From positions 1-64,000 of the forward strand of contig CAYONT010000001.1 of the NCBI GenBank assembly GCA_964405405.1: a stretch of DNA of 64,000 bases. Direction: 5' to 3'. The notes under the pieces were generated by a model. It did no database searches, had not been told where the DNA came from, and was given only the letters and a program-made list of their open reading frames with translations. Below, piece by piece: positions 6,250-15,073 of the stretch. Origin of the DNA: CAMCYM01 sp964405405 (GTDB taxonomy: Bacteria > Bacteroidota > Bacteroidia > Flavobacteriales_D > Sanyastnellaceae). Numbering within the stretch: position 1 is the first letter of the stretch; each line of letters begins with the position of its first letter. A program made the position numbers and the translations under genes.

Positions 6250-9183
6250 TCAGTGTGCTTCGAGCCAGTCACGCCCCGTTTGCAGGTCCACCAGCAGCGG
6301 TACGGAGAGCGTCACCGCGTTTTCCATGGCTTCTCGGATGATGCGCGAAGCCTTCTCGACTTCGTGCAGCGGAGCATCAAATACCAGTTCATCATGGACC
6401 TGAAGCGTCATCTGGGTGGACAAACCGGCAGCCCGGAGGGCAGCTGGCAACCGCACCATGGCCACCTTGATGATGTCTGCAGCGGAGCCTTGGATGGGGG
6501 CGTTGACGGCATTGCGTTCTGCAAAAGCCCGGACATTTGCATTGGCAGAAGAAATGTCCGGCAGGTAGCGCCGCCGGCCCAACAACGTTTCCGCGTAACC
6601 GGTTTCGCGAGCTTTCGCCACACAGTGCGCTGTGAAGTCCCGCAATCCAGTGAACTGCGCAAAATAGGCGTCGATGATTTCCTTTGCTTCCGTCCGTGAG
6701 ATGCCGAGGTTCTCGGCCAAACCAAATGCCCCCTGGCCGTACAAAATGCCGAAGTTGACCGCCTTCGCCTTGCTCCGCATCTCCCGGTCCACGGCATCCA
6801 AGGGAACCTGGAAGACCCGGGCTGCCGTGGCCGTGTGGATGTCATGGCCACTCAGGAAGGCCTCGACCAATCCGGGGTCTTGGCTCATGGAGGCGGCCAC
6901 GCGCAATTCGATTTGGCTGTAATCCGCGGCAATCAACACGTGGCCGGCATCCCGGGGGACAAAGGCCCTTCGAATGGCCCGTCCTTCTTCCGTTCGAATG
7001 GGGATGTTCTGGAGGTTGGGATGGGAAGAACTCAGACGCCCTGTGGCGGCTACGGTTTGGGCATAGTGGGTGTGAACCCGGCCGGTCTTGGGGTCGATGA
7101 GCTTGGGCAGGGGTTCCACGTAGGTGCTGCGCAATTTCTTCAGGCGGCGGTAGTGCAGGATCTCCGAGACGATGGGGTGTTTGTCCAGCAACTTGCTGAG
7201 CACCTCCTCGCCTGTGGGGTACTGGCCCGTGGCGGTGCGCTTGAGGCGGGCCGGAATCTTGAGTTCATCGAACAGCACGTCCCCGAGCTGCTTGGGCGAG
7301 TCGATGTTGAAAGGGCGCCCGGCCATTTCATGAATCAGGTCTTGCAAATCTTGGAGCGAGGCTTCCAACTCCGAGCTATAAGCCGCCAAGGCACCGGCAT
7401 CGAGCCGCACTCCTGCCCATTCCATGTCTGCCAGCACCCGGATGAGGGGCATCTCCACTTCCCGGGCCAGTTTTTCCGCCCCCACTTCCCGGAGTTGTGG
7501 GCCAAACTTCTCAGCCAACTGCCACGTAATGTCTGCGTCTTCGCAAGCATAGTCCCGGATGTCCGCTGGCTCCAAATCTCCCAAAGACCTCTGTTCCTTG
7601 CCCTTCTTCCCAATCAGGGCCTCAATGGGGATGGTCTCATAGCCGAGCTCCACCTCCGCCAGTCGGTCCATCCCATGGCCGCTCTCGGGTTGCAACAGGT
7701 AATGTGCCACCATGGAATCCCAGAGATTGTTGCCGATTTCCAAGCCTTGGGCACGCATGACTTGTAGGTCAAACTTGAGGTTGTGCCCTACACAGGTTTT
7801 GTCCGGATGGGTCAACAGCGGCCGAAGGGCTTCAATGAGTTCGTCTCGGGACCAAGGTCCGCCCGCAACCGGGATCCACCAAGCCCTTCCTTCGCCCGTG
7901 GCGAGGGAGCAACCCACCCACCCGGCGTTCCGTGCATCCAGCCCCGTGGTCTCGGTGTCGAAAGCGAAGGACGTCTGGTCCATGCAGTGCGCCAAGGCGG
8001 CGTGGAGCGCCTCCCAGTCTTGGACCAAGGTGTAGGCGTGTGGAACGTCGGCCAGTCGCTTGAGCCCCCGGTCCCAAGCAGGGGAACGGGCGGCGTCCCC
8101 CGCCGGGTCCGCCCCGGCCAGACCTTCGGCGCCCCCTCCCTCCGGCGCCCCGGCCGCCCCCCCCCCAAACAAATCCAGCTGCCCAAGCCCAGCCGCCCCC
8201 TCCTTCCCCTTCCGTGCCCCCCGGCTCCCCGCCGCCTGGCCGGCCCGCTCCGCCCCCGGGGCCCGCTCCGGCTCCGCCGCCACTGTCCCTCCCTGAAAAA
8301 CCTCGGCCACCCGCCGTCCCACCGTCCGAAACTCCAGCGCCTCCAACTGCGCATTGAGCAACCCCACATCCGGGTGCCCCATCCGCATCGCCTCCAGGTC
8401 GACCTCATAAGGGATGTCCAAACAAATCGTAGCCAACGACTTCGACAACAAGGCGGACTCCCGGTTCGCCTCCACCTTCTCCCGCATCTTCCCGGGCAGT
8501 TCCGCCGCGTGCTCCAGCACTGCCTCCAAGGAGCCATACGTGGCCAGCCACTTGACAGCCGTCTTGGGGCCCACCCCGGGAATGCCCGGGATGTTGTCCA
8601 CGCTGTCGCCCATCAATCCCAAAAGGTCGATGACCTGCAGGGGATGCTGGACCTCGAATTTGGCACACACCTCCTCCGGGCCCCACACCTCGGCCCCATC
8701 GCCATTGCGCCCGGGCCGAAAAATGCGAACCCGGTCCGTGACCAGCTGCCCAAAGTCCTTGTCCGGCGTCATCATGTAGACATCGAAGTCCTCACGGGCC
8801 GCATGTTGCGCGATGTACCCGATGAGATCATCCGCTTCGTAGCCCTCGAGGGAGATCATGGGAATGTCAAAGGCCCGAAGCAACTCCACAATCAGCGGAA
8901 CAGAACGCTTGATGTCCTCGGGTGTTTCGTCCCGGTTCGCCTTGTACGCGGGATATTGCACATTGCGGAACGTGTCCCCGGGGGCGTCAAACACGACGGC
9001 CAAATGCGACGGCCGCTCCTGTCCCAGTACATCCAGCAGCGCATTCGTGAAGCCGAACACCGCCGAAGTGTTCACCCCCTTGGAGTTGATGCGGGGGTTT
9101 TTGATAAAGGCATAATACGCCCGGAAGATGACGGCGAAGGCATCAATGAGGAAGAGTTTCCTCTCAGCGGGAGCGGTGATCAT
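6250..9183 (-). CDS. polA: DNA polymerase I
   Basis: Protein of 977 residues with all three activities. The N-terminal 5'-3' exonuclease/FEN domain (about 8-290) has LFLIDAFAVIFRAY and YEADDLIG. The 3'-5' exonuclease (about 390-560) keeps the acidic residues: DTETTG near 410, CVGHNLKFDL, and YACEDADITW, so proofreading looks intact. The polymerase domain has motif A DYSQIELR (about 750), motif B RSKAKAVNFGILYG (about 803) and motif C VHDEL (about 928). Between the exonuclease domains a Gly/Ala/Glu-rich insert (about 294-368) replaces the usual short linker and contains a G10 homopolymer. The enzyme fills gaps and removes RNA primers. A box TAACTTGC ends four bases before the ATG, suggesting its own leaderless promoter. 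Confidence 0.97.
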   Translation of the reverse strand: MITAPAERKLFLIDAFAVIFRAYYAFIKNPRINSKGVNTSAVFGFTNALLDVLGQERPSHLAVVFDAPGDTFRNVQYPAYKANRDETPEDIKRSVPLIVELLRAFDIPMISLEGYEADDLIGYIAQHAAREDFDVYMMTPDKDFGQLVTDRVRIFRPGRNGDGAEVWGPEEVCAKFEVQHPLQVIDLLGLMGDSVDNIPGIPGVGPKTAVKWLATYGSLEAVLEHAAELPGKMREKVEANRESALLSKSLATICLDIPYEVDLEAMRMGHPDVGLLNAQLEALEFRTVGRRVAEVFQGGTVAAEPERAPGAERAGQAAGSRGARKGKEGAAGLGQLDLFGGGAAGAPEGGGAEGLAGADPAGDAARSPAWDRGLKRLADVPHAYTLVQDWEALHAALAHCMDQTSFAFDTETTGLDARNAGWVGCSLATGEGRAWWIPVAGGPWSRDELIEALRPLLTHPDKTCVGHNLKFDLQVMRAQGLEIGNNLWDSMVAHYLLQPESGHGMDRLAEVELGYETIPIEALIGKKGKEQRSLGDLEPADIRDYACEDADITWQLAEKFGPQLREVGAEKLAREVEMPLIRVLADMEWAGVRLDAGALAAYSSELEASLQDLQDLIHEMAGRPFNIDSPKQLGDVLFDELKIPARLKRTATGQYPTGEEVLSKLLDKHPIVSEILHYRRLKKLRSTYVEPLPKLIDPKTGRVHTHYAQTVAATGRLSSSHPNLQNIPIRTEEGRAIRRAFVPRDAGHVLIAADYSQIELRVAASMSQDPGLVEAFLSGHDIHTATAARVFQVPLDAVDREMRSKAKAVNFGILYGQGAFGLAENLGISRTEAKEIIDAYFAQFTGLRDFTAHCVAKARETGYAETLLGRRRYLPDISSANANVRAFAERNAVNAPIQGSAADIIKVAMVRLPAALRAAGLSTQMTLQVHDELVFDAPLHEVEKASRIIREAMENAVTLSVPLLVDLQTGRDWLEAH
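8157..8166 (-). repeat. G10 homopolymer inside polA
   Basis: On the coding strand ten consecutive G residues encode Gly-Gly-Gly plus the first base of the next Ala codon, within the low-complexity linker of polA. A slip of one base would shift the frame before the proofreading and polymerase domains. Confidence 0.9.
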
Positions 9184-9187
9184 GTCC

Positions 9188-9195
9188 GCAAGTTA
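9188..9195 (-). promoter_or_regulatory. Candidate leaderless -7 box for polA
   Basis: The minus strand reads TAACTTGC followed by GGAC and the polA ATG. If transcription starts 5-7 bases after the box, the mRNA begins at or next to the start codon. The same spacing is seen before purD, lpd, dsbD and others. Confidence 0.4.
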
Positions 9196-9213
9196 GCGCG
9201 GTCCCCCCCGGAA

Positions 9214-9735
9214 TCACCGCTGAACCGGTCGTTTCCAGATGGGCACCGTACTGCACGGCTCACCGTACATGACCGATGCGGCCAGGGGCTGCAGCCGCTC
9301 GATGAGCACACTCAGGGCCACCGCCCCGCCGGCGTCGGAACAACCTTTGATCACGAGACGCGCATCGCGGAAGGCGGAGAGATCTTTTGAACGGATTTGG
9401 TCTGCGATGAGTTGGTTCTTCACTTCCTCCACGTTTCCTATGCGGACGGATGCCCCCAAAGCCACCAAGCGCGATGTCGCCAGCATCCAGGCCCAGTCCG
9501 GCAAAATGGCGTCGGTGGAGCAATGCAGCGCCACCTGTTTGCCCGTGTAAGCCTCCGCGCTCCAAGCCTGCAGTGCATCCCGGAATTCCCCTTCCTTGAG
9601 CACCCAGCCCTGCCACAGGTACGAAGCCAAGTCCACAGCCACCAAGGTGGGTACCTGCACCCATTGGGCCAAATCCACCGTCACCAAGCCACTGGCTTCG
9701 ACCCGGTTGCGAATGGGTTCTTCCGCTTCGGTCAT
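9214..9735 (-). CDS. DUF2480 family protein
   Basis: Protein of 173 residues matching the Bacteroidota-specific DUF2480 pattern: an N-terminal segment IRNRVEASGLVTVDL, then VAVDLASYLWQGWVLKEGEFR, QVALHCSTDAILPDWAWMLA and a C-terminal VIKGCSDAGGAVAL with a conserved cysteine. The family has no known biochemical role; the protein is soluble with no signal peptide. It lies 16 bases after dxs and 30 bases before polA and is likely co-transcribed with dxs. Confidence 0.75.
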   Translation of the reverse strand: MTEAEEPIRNRVEASGLVTVDLAQWVQVPTLVAVDLASYLWQGWVLKEGEFRDALQAWSAEAYTGKQVALHCSTDAILPDWAWMLATSRLVALGASVRIGNVEEVKNQLIADQIRSKDLSAFRDARLVIKGCSDAGGAVALSVLIERLQPLAASVMYGEPCSTVPIWKRPVQR

Positions 9736-9751
9736 GGGTTGCTGTTGGAGT

Positions 9752-11707
9752 TCAGGCGCGGGTCATGCCCAGCGGCTTGAGATTTCGGTTTGCCCTTTCT
9801 GCCACCAAGGCAATGGCCACTTCGGCGATGCCTTTGGCGTCATAACCGCACTCTGCATACAACTGCGGCTGGGAGCCGTGTTCTACGACGCGGTCCGGGA
9901 TGCCCAAACGGCGAACCTGGGCTTGGTATCCCTGCTCAGCCATGAATTCGACCACAGCGCTGCCCATGCCCCCCAGGATGCATCCGTCCTCTACGGTCAC
10001 CACCGCGTCGAACGCACCGAATACCTCGTGCAGCATGACTTCGTCGAGCGGTTTTGCAAACCGCAGGTCGTAGTGTGCCGCATCGATGCCTTGCAGCGCA
10101 CATTGTTCCGCGGCGCGGGCCGCCTCCGTGCCGATGGCTCCGATGCTCAAGATGGCAACATCTGTGCCCGACCGCAACTTGCGTCCCCGTCCTACAGGGA
10201 TTTCCGCAAAGGGTTGGCGCCAAGCCACCACCGATCCGTTGCCCCTGGGGTAACGTATGGAATAAGGTCCTTGCTGGCACTCGAGCGCCGAGTACATCAT
10301 GTTGCGCAACTCGATTTCGTCCATGGGGGCAGCCACGACCAAGTTGGGCACGCAGCGCATGTACGCCAAGTCGTACGCCCCGTGGTGGGTGGGCCCGTCC
10401 GCCCCGGCCATCCCCCCCCGATCCAGGCAGAAGACCACGTGCAACTTTTGGATGGCCACGTCATGAATGACCTGGTCGTAGGCCCGTTGCATGAAACTCG
10501 AGTAGATGTTGCAGAACGGAACCAGACCCCGTGTTGCCATGCCCGCCGAGAAAGTCACCGCGTGCTGTTCCGCAATGCCCACGTCGAACGCCCGATCGGG
10601 CATTTCGTCCAACATGAACTTGAGCGAGGAACCCGTGGGCATCGCCGGAGTGACCCCCACGACCTGTCGGTTGCGTTCTGCCAACTCGATCAGCGTCAGA
10701 CCGAAGACGTCCTGGAACTTCGGAGGTTCGGGCTGCTGGGCCGGGGATTTGATGATCTCGCCCGTCACCTTGTTGAACAATCCCGGGGCATGCCATTCCG
10801 TCGGGCTGCCTGCTTCAGCTGGACCATACCCTTTGCCCTTTTTCGTCACACAATGCAGCAACTTGGGGCCAGGAATGTCCTTGAGATCCTCGAGGATCCG
10901 GGCCAAATGCTCCACATCATGGCCGTCCACTGGACCGAAGTACCGGAAATTCAACGATTCGAACAGGTTGCTCTGCTTCAGCATCGCAGACTTCACCGCG
11001 TGCTCGATTTTCTGCGCGATGGCTTGGGCGTTGGGTCCAAACTTGCTGATGCGTCCCAGCAGATGCCACACCTCGTCTTTGACCTTGTTGTAGGTGTGGG
11101 ACGTGGTCACATCCGTCAGGTACTCTTTGAGCGCCCCCACATTGGGGTCGATGGACATGCAATTGTCGTTGAGGATGACCAGCAAATTCGTGTCTTCCAC
11201 CCCGCCGTGGTTGAGGCCTTCGAAGGCCAAACCAGCCGTCATCGCTCCATCCCCAATCACGGCAACGTGCTGTCGCTTCCGGTTTCCTTCCATCCGACTG
11301 CCCACCGCCATGCCCAGCGCAGCCGAGATGCTGGTGCTGCTGTGTCCCACCCCAAAGGTGTCGTACGGGCTCTCGCTCCGCTTCGGAAATCCGGAAATGC
11401 CCTGGTATTGTCGGTTTGTGTGGAAAACATCCCGGCGTCCGGTCAGGATTTTGTGCCCGTACGCCTGGTGCCCCACATCCCAAACGATTTGATCGTCCGG
11501 TGTGTTGAAGACGTAGTGCAGGGCAACGGTCAGCTCCACCACCCCGAGGCTGGCACCGAAGTGTCCCCCCTTCTCAGAAACCACATCTACAATGAACTGA
11601 CGCAGCTCATCGCTGATGGCACGGAGGTCCTCATGACCAAAGAGGTTGCGCAGGTCGGCGGGCTCCTGGATGCGCGACAAATGGGGACCGGCAGGGTATG
11701 ACTGCAT
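9752..11707 (-). CDS. dxs: 1-deoxy-D-xylulose-5-phosphate synthase
   Basis: Protein of 651 residues, close to the usual 620-650. It joins pyruvate and glyceraldehyde 3-phosphate using thiamine diphosphate, the first step of the MEP isoprenoid pathway in the cytoplasm. The N-terminal half has GHQAYGHKILTGR, SPYDTFGVGHSSTSISAALG and the thiamine-binding GDGAMTAG near residue 154. The central pyrimidine-binding domain has DVGIAEQHAVTFSAGMA, and the C-terminal transketolase domain is complete. Together with uppS in this window it feeds synthesis of polyprenyl carriers. An exact TAnnTTTG box lies 40 bases upstream of the ATG. Confidence 0.96.
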   Translation of the reverse strand: MQSYPAGPHLSRIQEPADLRNLFGHEDLRAISDELRQFIVDVVSEKGGHFGASLGVVELTVALHYVFNTPDDQIVWDVGHQAYGHKILTGRRDVFHTNRQYQGISGFPKRSESPYDTFGVGHSSTSISAALGMAVGSRMEGNRKRQHVAVIGDGAMTAGLAFEGLNHGGVEDTNLLVILNDNCMSIDPNVGALKEYLTDVTTSHTYNKVKDEVWHLLGRISKFGPNAQAIAQKIEHAVKSAMLKQSNLFESLNFRYFGPVDGHDVEHLARILEDLKDIPGPKLLHCVTKKGKGYGPAEAGSPTEWHAPGLFNKVTGEIIKSPAQQPEPPKFQDVFGLTLIELAERNRQVVGVTPAMPTGSSLKFMLDEMPDRAFDVGIAEQHAVTFSAGMATRGLVPFCNIYSSFMQRAYDQVIHDVAIQKLHVVFCLDRGGMAGADGPTHHGAYDLAYMRCVPNLVVAAPMDEIELRNMMYSALECQQGPYSIRYPRGNGSVVAWRQPFAEIPVGRGRKLRSGTDVAILSIGAIGTEAARAAEQCALQGIDAAHYDLRFAKPLDEVMLHEVFGAFDAVVTVEDGCILGGMGSAVVEFMAEQGYQAQVRRLGIPDRVVEHGSQPQLYAECGYDAKGIAEVAIALVAERANRNLKPLGMTRA

Positions 11708-11746
11708 GACAATTCAGCGCGGGGACATTCAACCGCCTCTGGGGAA

Positions 11747-11775
11747 CAAATCTAACCCCAATAAGTTCAACCCAA
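11747..11775 (-). promoter_or_regulatory. Candidate promoter for dxs
   Basis: The minus strand has TAGATTTG (11747-11754), an exact TAnnTTTG -7 box, and a TTGG-type -33 element about 17-18 bases upstream (TTG at 11773-11775). This is the most complete Bacteroidota-type promoter in the window. The remainder of the gap 11708-11792 holds nothing else recognisable. Confidence 0.5.
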
Positions 11776-11792
11776 GCCCCCCAGCGTGCGGT

Positions 11793-12485
11793 TCACACCA
11801 TCACACGTGCCACCAGGCCTTGCAGGATGCCCCGACCGTCGGTATTTCCGAGCACAGGACTGCTCGCGCGTTCTGGGTGGGGCATCATGCCGAAGACATT
11901 GTGGTTCGCGTTCGTGACCCCCGCAATGTTGTCCAAGGTTCCGTTGGGATTCGACCAAGCATGGGAGGCACCCGTCTCATCGCAATAGGTGAAGAGGATT
12001 TGGTCGTTTGCCTCCAACTGTTCTCGACCTGCGGGGTCAATGTAATAGTTCCCTTCGCCGTGGGCAATCGGGATGCAGAGCGGTTGGTTCGGGTCGAGGT
12101 CCGCCGTCAGTGGGGCGGTGCGCGAAACGGGCTTGATGAACACGTTGCGCGAGATGAACTTCCGCTGCGCATTGTGCAACAGCGTGCCAGGGAGCAAACC
12201 CGCTTCGCAGAGAATCTGGAACCCGTTGCACACTCCGAACACCCTTCCTCCCCGGCCAGCGTGCTCCACCACTGCGTCCATGATCGGGGCGAAGCGGGCC
12301 AGGGCGCCACTGCGCAGGTAGTCCCCATAGCTGAACCCTCCCGGCAGCACGATCACATCGGCGCCTTTCAGGTCCCGGTCTTTGTGCCAGAGTGAAACGA
12401 CATCGTAGCCCAAGTCGTCCCGCAGCGCATGCACCATGTCTTGGTCGCAGTTGGAACCGGGGAAAGTGATCACGCCGAATTTCAT
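11793..12485 (-). CDS. purQ: Phosphoribosylformylglycinamidine synthase, glutaminase subunit
   Basis: Protein of 230 residues, the expected size for stand-alone PurQ. It is a class I glutamine amidotransferase: the nucleophile elbow FGVCNGFQ puts the catalytic cysteine at 86, and the His-Glu pair is in MMPHPERA near the C-terminus. PurQ supplies ammonia to PurL for FGAM formation in purine synthesis. Existence as a separate subunit implies a small-type PurL and PurS elsewhere, since neither is in the window. The ATG overlaps the stop of the DUF6427-like gene by four bases, so it is translationally coupled to it. Confidence 0.95.
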   Translation of the reverse strand: MKFGVITFPGSNCDQDMVHALRDDLGYDVVSLWHKDRDLKGADVIVLPGGFSYGDYLRSGALARFAPIMDAVVEHAGRGGRVFGVCNGFQILCEAGLLPGTLLHNAQRKFISRNVFIKPVSRTAPLTADLDPNQPLCIPIAHGEGNYYIDPAGREQLEANDQILFTYCDETGASHAWSNPNGTLDNIAGVTNANHNVFGMMPHPERASSPVLGNTDGRGILQGLVARVMV

Positions 12486-13504
12486 GCGCCAAAGTTCGGA
12501 AAAGGGGTGGTGGATTCTGTGGTTGGGACCTCAGAACTTGTGCGGTGGTCCCTCCATTGGGCCCAGGCGGCCAGCCCCAAGGCCCCGAGCAGCAGGCCCC
12601 AGCGAAGCCGCTGCAGCCAGCGTTTCTTCCGCCCCCACACCGGCAAATCCCCGTGCCCTCCCGGCATCCACCACACCCAGCAAAACGACATGAAGAAACT
12701 GCCGTAGAGGGCCAAGCTGGGCTGCCAATCCAGGGGGGGACCACCGGTTTGGTGGAGGATCCAGCCCCCGAATCCGAGGACCGTGGCGGCGGAGAAAAAG
12801 AGGAGGGTCGTCTGGTTGCGGGCGGTTTGGCTTCGAAACGACACCCGTTTCATCGTGGCGGAAAGCAGGAGCAATCCGAGCAGGGACAGGATTCCCGAGG
12901 CGATGGCGAAAGGGGTCCAACCGGGTCCCGACCATCCCCAGCCAGCAGGTTCCTCCGCGGGAAGGACGGCGCCAAGTGCCCACCACCGGAAGGCCGCGCC
13001 CAGGCTGGCCGTCCAAGCCGTCCCCACCAAGAGCAGGGCCCACTCGCGCCACTGAAAGGGCCGGCTGAAGCCCAACGTGATGGCCAAGGCCAGCAAGAAG
13101 CTCCCCTGGATCGGATCGAGTGCCGCCGCCACCCCGGCCGCTGCACCCGCCCGGAACGTCAAATCGCTTACCCGCCCCTGTCGGTACATCCGCAGCAGCA
13201 ACTCGGCCCCCACCAGCGTAAATGCAGCCGCGGCCCAGTTCCATCCGTCCCCCACCGTCCCTGGGGCAACGGGCGTCCCCAAAATCCAAACCGAAACAAA
13301 CAGCCACGACAGCGCTGGGTCCCCTTGTTTGACATATTCGTTCCCCGAATAAATCCGGTGCAGCAGCCCGGCCAATGCGGTGGCCACCCCCGCCCGGACC
13401 AAAGCTTCGCCCCCCCCTCCATGTACCCAGCCGGCGAGCAGGATGGCCGTGAACGGCACCGATGCCCAAGCGATGGGTTGGTTGGATCGGAGGAGCGAAG
13501 CCAT
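12482..13504 (-). CDS. DUF6427-like integral membrane protein
   Basis: Protein of 340 residues with about 9-10 hydrophobic segments, starting with an SLLRSNQPIAWASVPFTAILL segment. Position between a purine gene and the small membrane protein next to purD matches a block seen in Flavobacteriia, where a DUF6427 protein lies beside DUF6341 and purD; I base the family name on that synteny and topology. The protein is rich in Trp and Gly. Function unknown. It runs divergently from the small protein at 13537 and overlaps purQ by four bases downstream. Confidence 0.6.
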   Translation of the reverse strand: MASLLRSNQPIAWASVPFTAILLAGWVHGGGGEALVRAGVATALAGLLHRIYSGNEYVKQGDPALSWLFVSVWILGTPVAPGTVGDGWNWAAAAFTLVGAELLLRMYRQGRVSDLTFRAGAAAGVAAALDPIQGSFLLALAITLGFSRPFQWREWALLLVGTAWTASLGAAFRWWALGAVLPAEEPAGWGWSGPGWTPFAIASGILSLLGLLLLSATMKRVSFRSQTARNQTTLLFFSAATVLGFGGWILHQTGGPPLDWQPSLALYGSFFMSFCWVWWMPGGHGDLPVWGRKKRWLQRLRWGLLLGALGLAAWAQWRDHRTSSEVPTTESTTPFPNFGA

Positions 13505-13511
13505 TTCCTTG

Positions 13512-13519
13512 TATTTTTG
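13512..13519 (+). promoter_or_regulatory. Candidate -7 box for the small membrane protein
   Basis: TATTTTTG is an exact TAnnTTTG match, 17 bases before the ATG at 13537. A possible -33 TTGG at 13482-13485 is at a longer than ideal distance of 26 bases. Confidence 0.4.
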
Positions 13520-13536
13520 CCGTGAAATTACGCGCC

Positions 13537-13725
13537 ATGAACACGCAGGATATCATCTACCCCATCGGCAAGTTCATCGAATGGACCTTCGAGAACATTT
13601 TGGTGCCCATCAGCAGCCCAGTGAACATGGCGGTGGTGCTCTTGGGGTTCGGTGGCCTGTTCTTTTGGCTGTGGAAGCAGAAGCAATTCACCGAGACCGC
13701 GAAGAAGAACGGTACCCTCGACTGA
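13537..13725 (+). CDS. Small membrane protein, DUF6341-like
   Basis: A protein of 62 residues with one central membrane span (about 28-46, MAVVLLGFGGLFFWLW) and a charged C-terminus (KQKQFTETAKKNGTLD). The start at 13537 is chosen over an upstream in-frame ATG at 13462 because it follows a TATTTTTG box and an upstream start would overlap the divergent gene's coding region. A short single-span protein in this spot beside purD is conserved in Flavobacteriia (DUF6341), but similarity at residue level is weak. It ends two bases before the convergent purD stop. Confidence 0.6.
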   Translation: MNTQDIIYPIGKFIEWTFENILVPISSPVNMAVVLLGFGGLFFWLWKQKQFTETAKKNGTLD

Positions 13726-13727
13726 GT

Positions 13728-15014
13728 TCAATTGCCGAGGTTCAGCACATCGTTGCCGATGTCGCTGCGGTGAAACGCCCCTTCGAACCGGACTTGGCTT
13801 GCCAAGAGGTTCGCATTCGCCAAGGCTGTGCTGAGCCGTTCTCCCCAGCCGGTGCAGGCCAGGACCCTTCCGCCGGAGGTGACGTGTTTTTTGCGCGCGA
13901 GGCGGGTGCCTGCGTGGAAGATTTGGCCTTCCACATCCGACAAGGACTCCAGACCCTCGATTTCCAACCCTTTTTCGAAAGGCCCTGGATAACCGCCTGA
14001 AGCCACCACCACCGTCGCGGCTGCCCGGTCGTCGATTTCCACGTCGCACTCGGACAACATCCCCGACGCCGCGCTCTCCAGCAGGTGCAGCCAGTCGCTT
14101 TTGATGCGGGGCATGAGAACCTCGGTTTCCGGGTCGCCCAACCGACAGTTGTACTCGATGACGAAGGGGTCTGATCCCACCTTCATGAGCCCGAAAAACA
14201 CGAATCCCACATACGGGATGCCCTCCTTTTCCAGCCCTTTGATGGTCGGAATGATGACCTGGTTCAGGGCCTTTTCCTGGAACTCTGGTGTCACAAAGGG
14301 AACGGGCGAGATGGCGCCCATGCCCCCCGTGTTGGGGCCCGTATCGCCTTCGCCCACCCGCTTGTAGTCCTTGGCCGAGGGCAGGAGTTGGAAGGCGTGC
14401 CCGTCGGTCAGGCAGAACATACTCACTTCGATGCCGTCCAGAAATTCCTCGATGACGACCCGTTCTCCGGCCGCGCCGAAGGCTGCACCGGACAGCATGT
14501 CTCGGACCGTGGTTTGGGCGTAGGCCAAATCCCCCGCAATCACAACGCCCTTCCCCGCCGCGAGGCCGTCTGCCTTGATCACATACGGGGCGTCGAACTC
14601 CTCCAGAAAAGCCAGGGCCTCGGTGAGCTCGCCCGCCGTGAAACTGCCGTATCGGGCGGTGGGAATGTTGTGCCGCCGCATGAACCCTTTCGAGAACGCT
14701 TTGCTCCCTTCGAGTTGGGCCCCGGCCCGACCGGGACCGATGACGCCCGGCGCCGGGTCCATGGCCCGCAGGTGGTCGGCGAGTCCTGCCACCAGCGGCG
14801 CCTCCGGGCCTACCACCACGAGGTCGATGCGGTGCTTCCGAACATACTTTTCCACGGCCACAAAGTCCATCGCGTCGAGGTCAGCGAGCTGGCCCAGTCC
14901 CTCCATGCCGCTGTTCCCTGGGGCGATGTGCAGGTCCGTCAACAGGGAACTCTGGGCCAGTTTCCAAGCCATCGCATGCTCGCGACCGCCACTTCCAAGG
15001 AGCAAAACGTTCAT
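13728..15014 (-). CDS. purD: Phosphoribosylamine-glycine ligase
   Basis: Protein of 428 residues, the usual size. It is the ATP-grasp enzyme that joins glycine to phosphoribosylamine in the second step of purine synthesis. The N-terminal domain opens with LLLGSGGREHAMAWKL; the ATP-grasp core contains YVIKADGLAAGKGVVIA, VVIEEFLDGIEVS, TGGMGAISPVP and EYNCRLGDPETEVLMPR. A box TAGTTTTG ends four bases before the ATG, which suggests a leaderless transcript. It is not in the same transcript as purQ, which lies beyond an oppositely oriented gene. Confidence 0.97.
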   Translation of the reverse strand: MNVLLLGSGGREHAMAWKLAQSSLLTDLHIAPGNSGMEGLGQLADLDAMDFVAVEKYVRKHRIDLVVVGPEAPLVAGLADHLRAMDPAPGVIGPGRAGAQLEGSKAFSKGFMRRHNIPTARYGSFTAGELTEALAFLEEFDAPYVIKADGLAAGKGVVIAGDLAYAQTTVRDMLSGAAFGAAGERVVIEEFLDGIEVSMFCLTDGHAFQLLPSAKDYKRVGEGDTGPNTGGMGAISPVPFVTPEFQEKALNQVIIPTIKGLEKEGIPYVGFVFFGLMKVGSDPFVIEYNCRLGDPETEVLMPRIKSDWLHLLESAASGMLSECDVEIDDRAAATVVVASGGYPGPFEKGLEIEGLESLSDVEGQIFHAGTRLARKKHVTSGGRVLACTGWGERLSTALANANLLASQVRFEGAFHRSDIGNDVLNLGN

Positions 15015-15018
15015 GCTA

Positions 15019-15026
15019 CAAAACTA
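15019..15026 (-). promoter_or_regulatory. Leaderless-type -7 box for purD
   Basis: The minus strand reads TAGTTTTG, exact TAnnTTTG, followed by TAGC and the purD ATG. Only four bases separate box and start codon. Confidence 0.5.
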
Positions 15027-15055
15027 CATCGCAACGGGGGAATGCAGCCGCAGTG

Positions 15056-15063
15056 TACCTTGC
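15056..15063 (+). promoter_or_regulatory. Candidate -7 box for the GT2-GT9 gene
   Basis: TACCTTGC lies ten bases before the preferred ATG at 15074. It is a TAnnTTnG-like variant of the kind found before MMPL, lpd and dsbD genes. The purD promoter diverges from it within 30 bases. Confidence 0.35.
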
Positions 15064-15073
15064 GCTGTCTGCC

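Noticed and set aside
7783..9390. Long open frame antisense to polA
   Set aside because: It mirrors the codon periodicity of GC-rich polA, is rich in Pro/Arg/His, and has no recognisable domain; polA has all catalytic motifs.
9596..11701. Long open frame (about 700 codons) antisense to dxs
   Set aside because: Shadow of the dxs coding strand with no domain; dxs motifs are complete.
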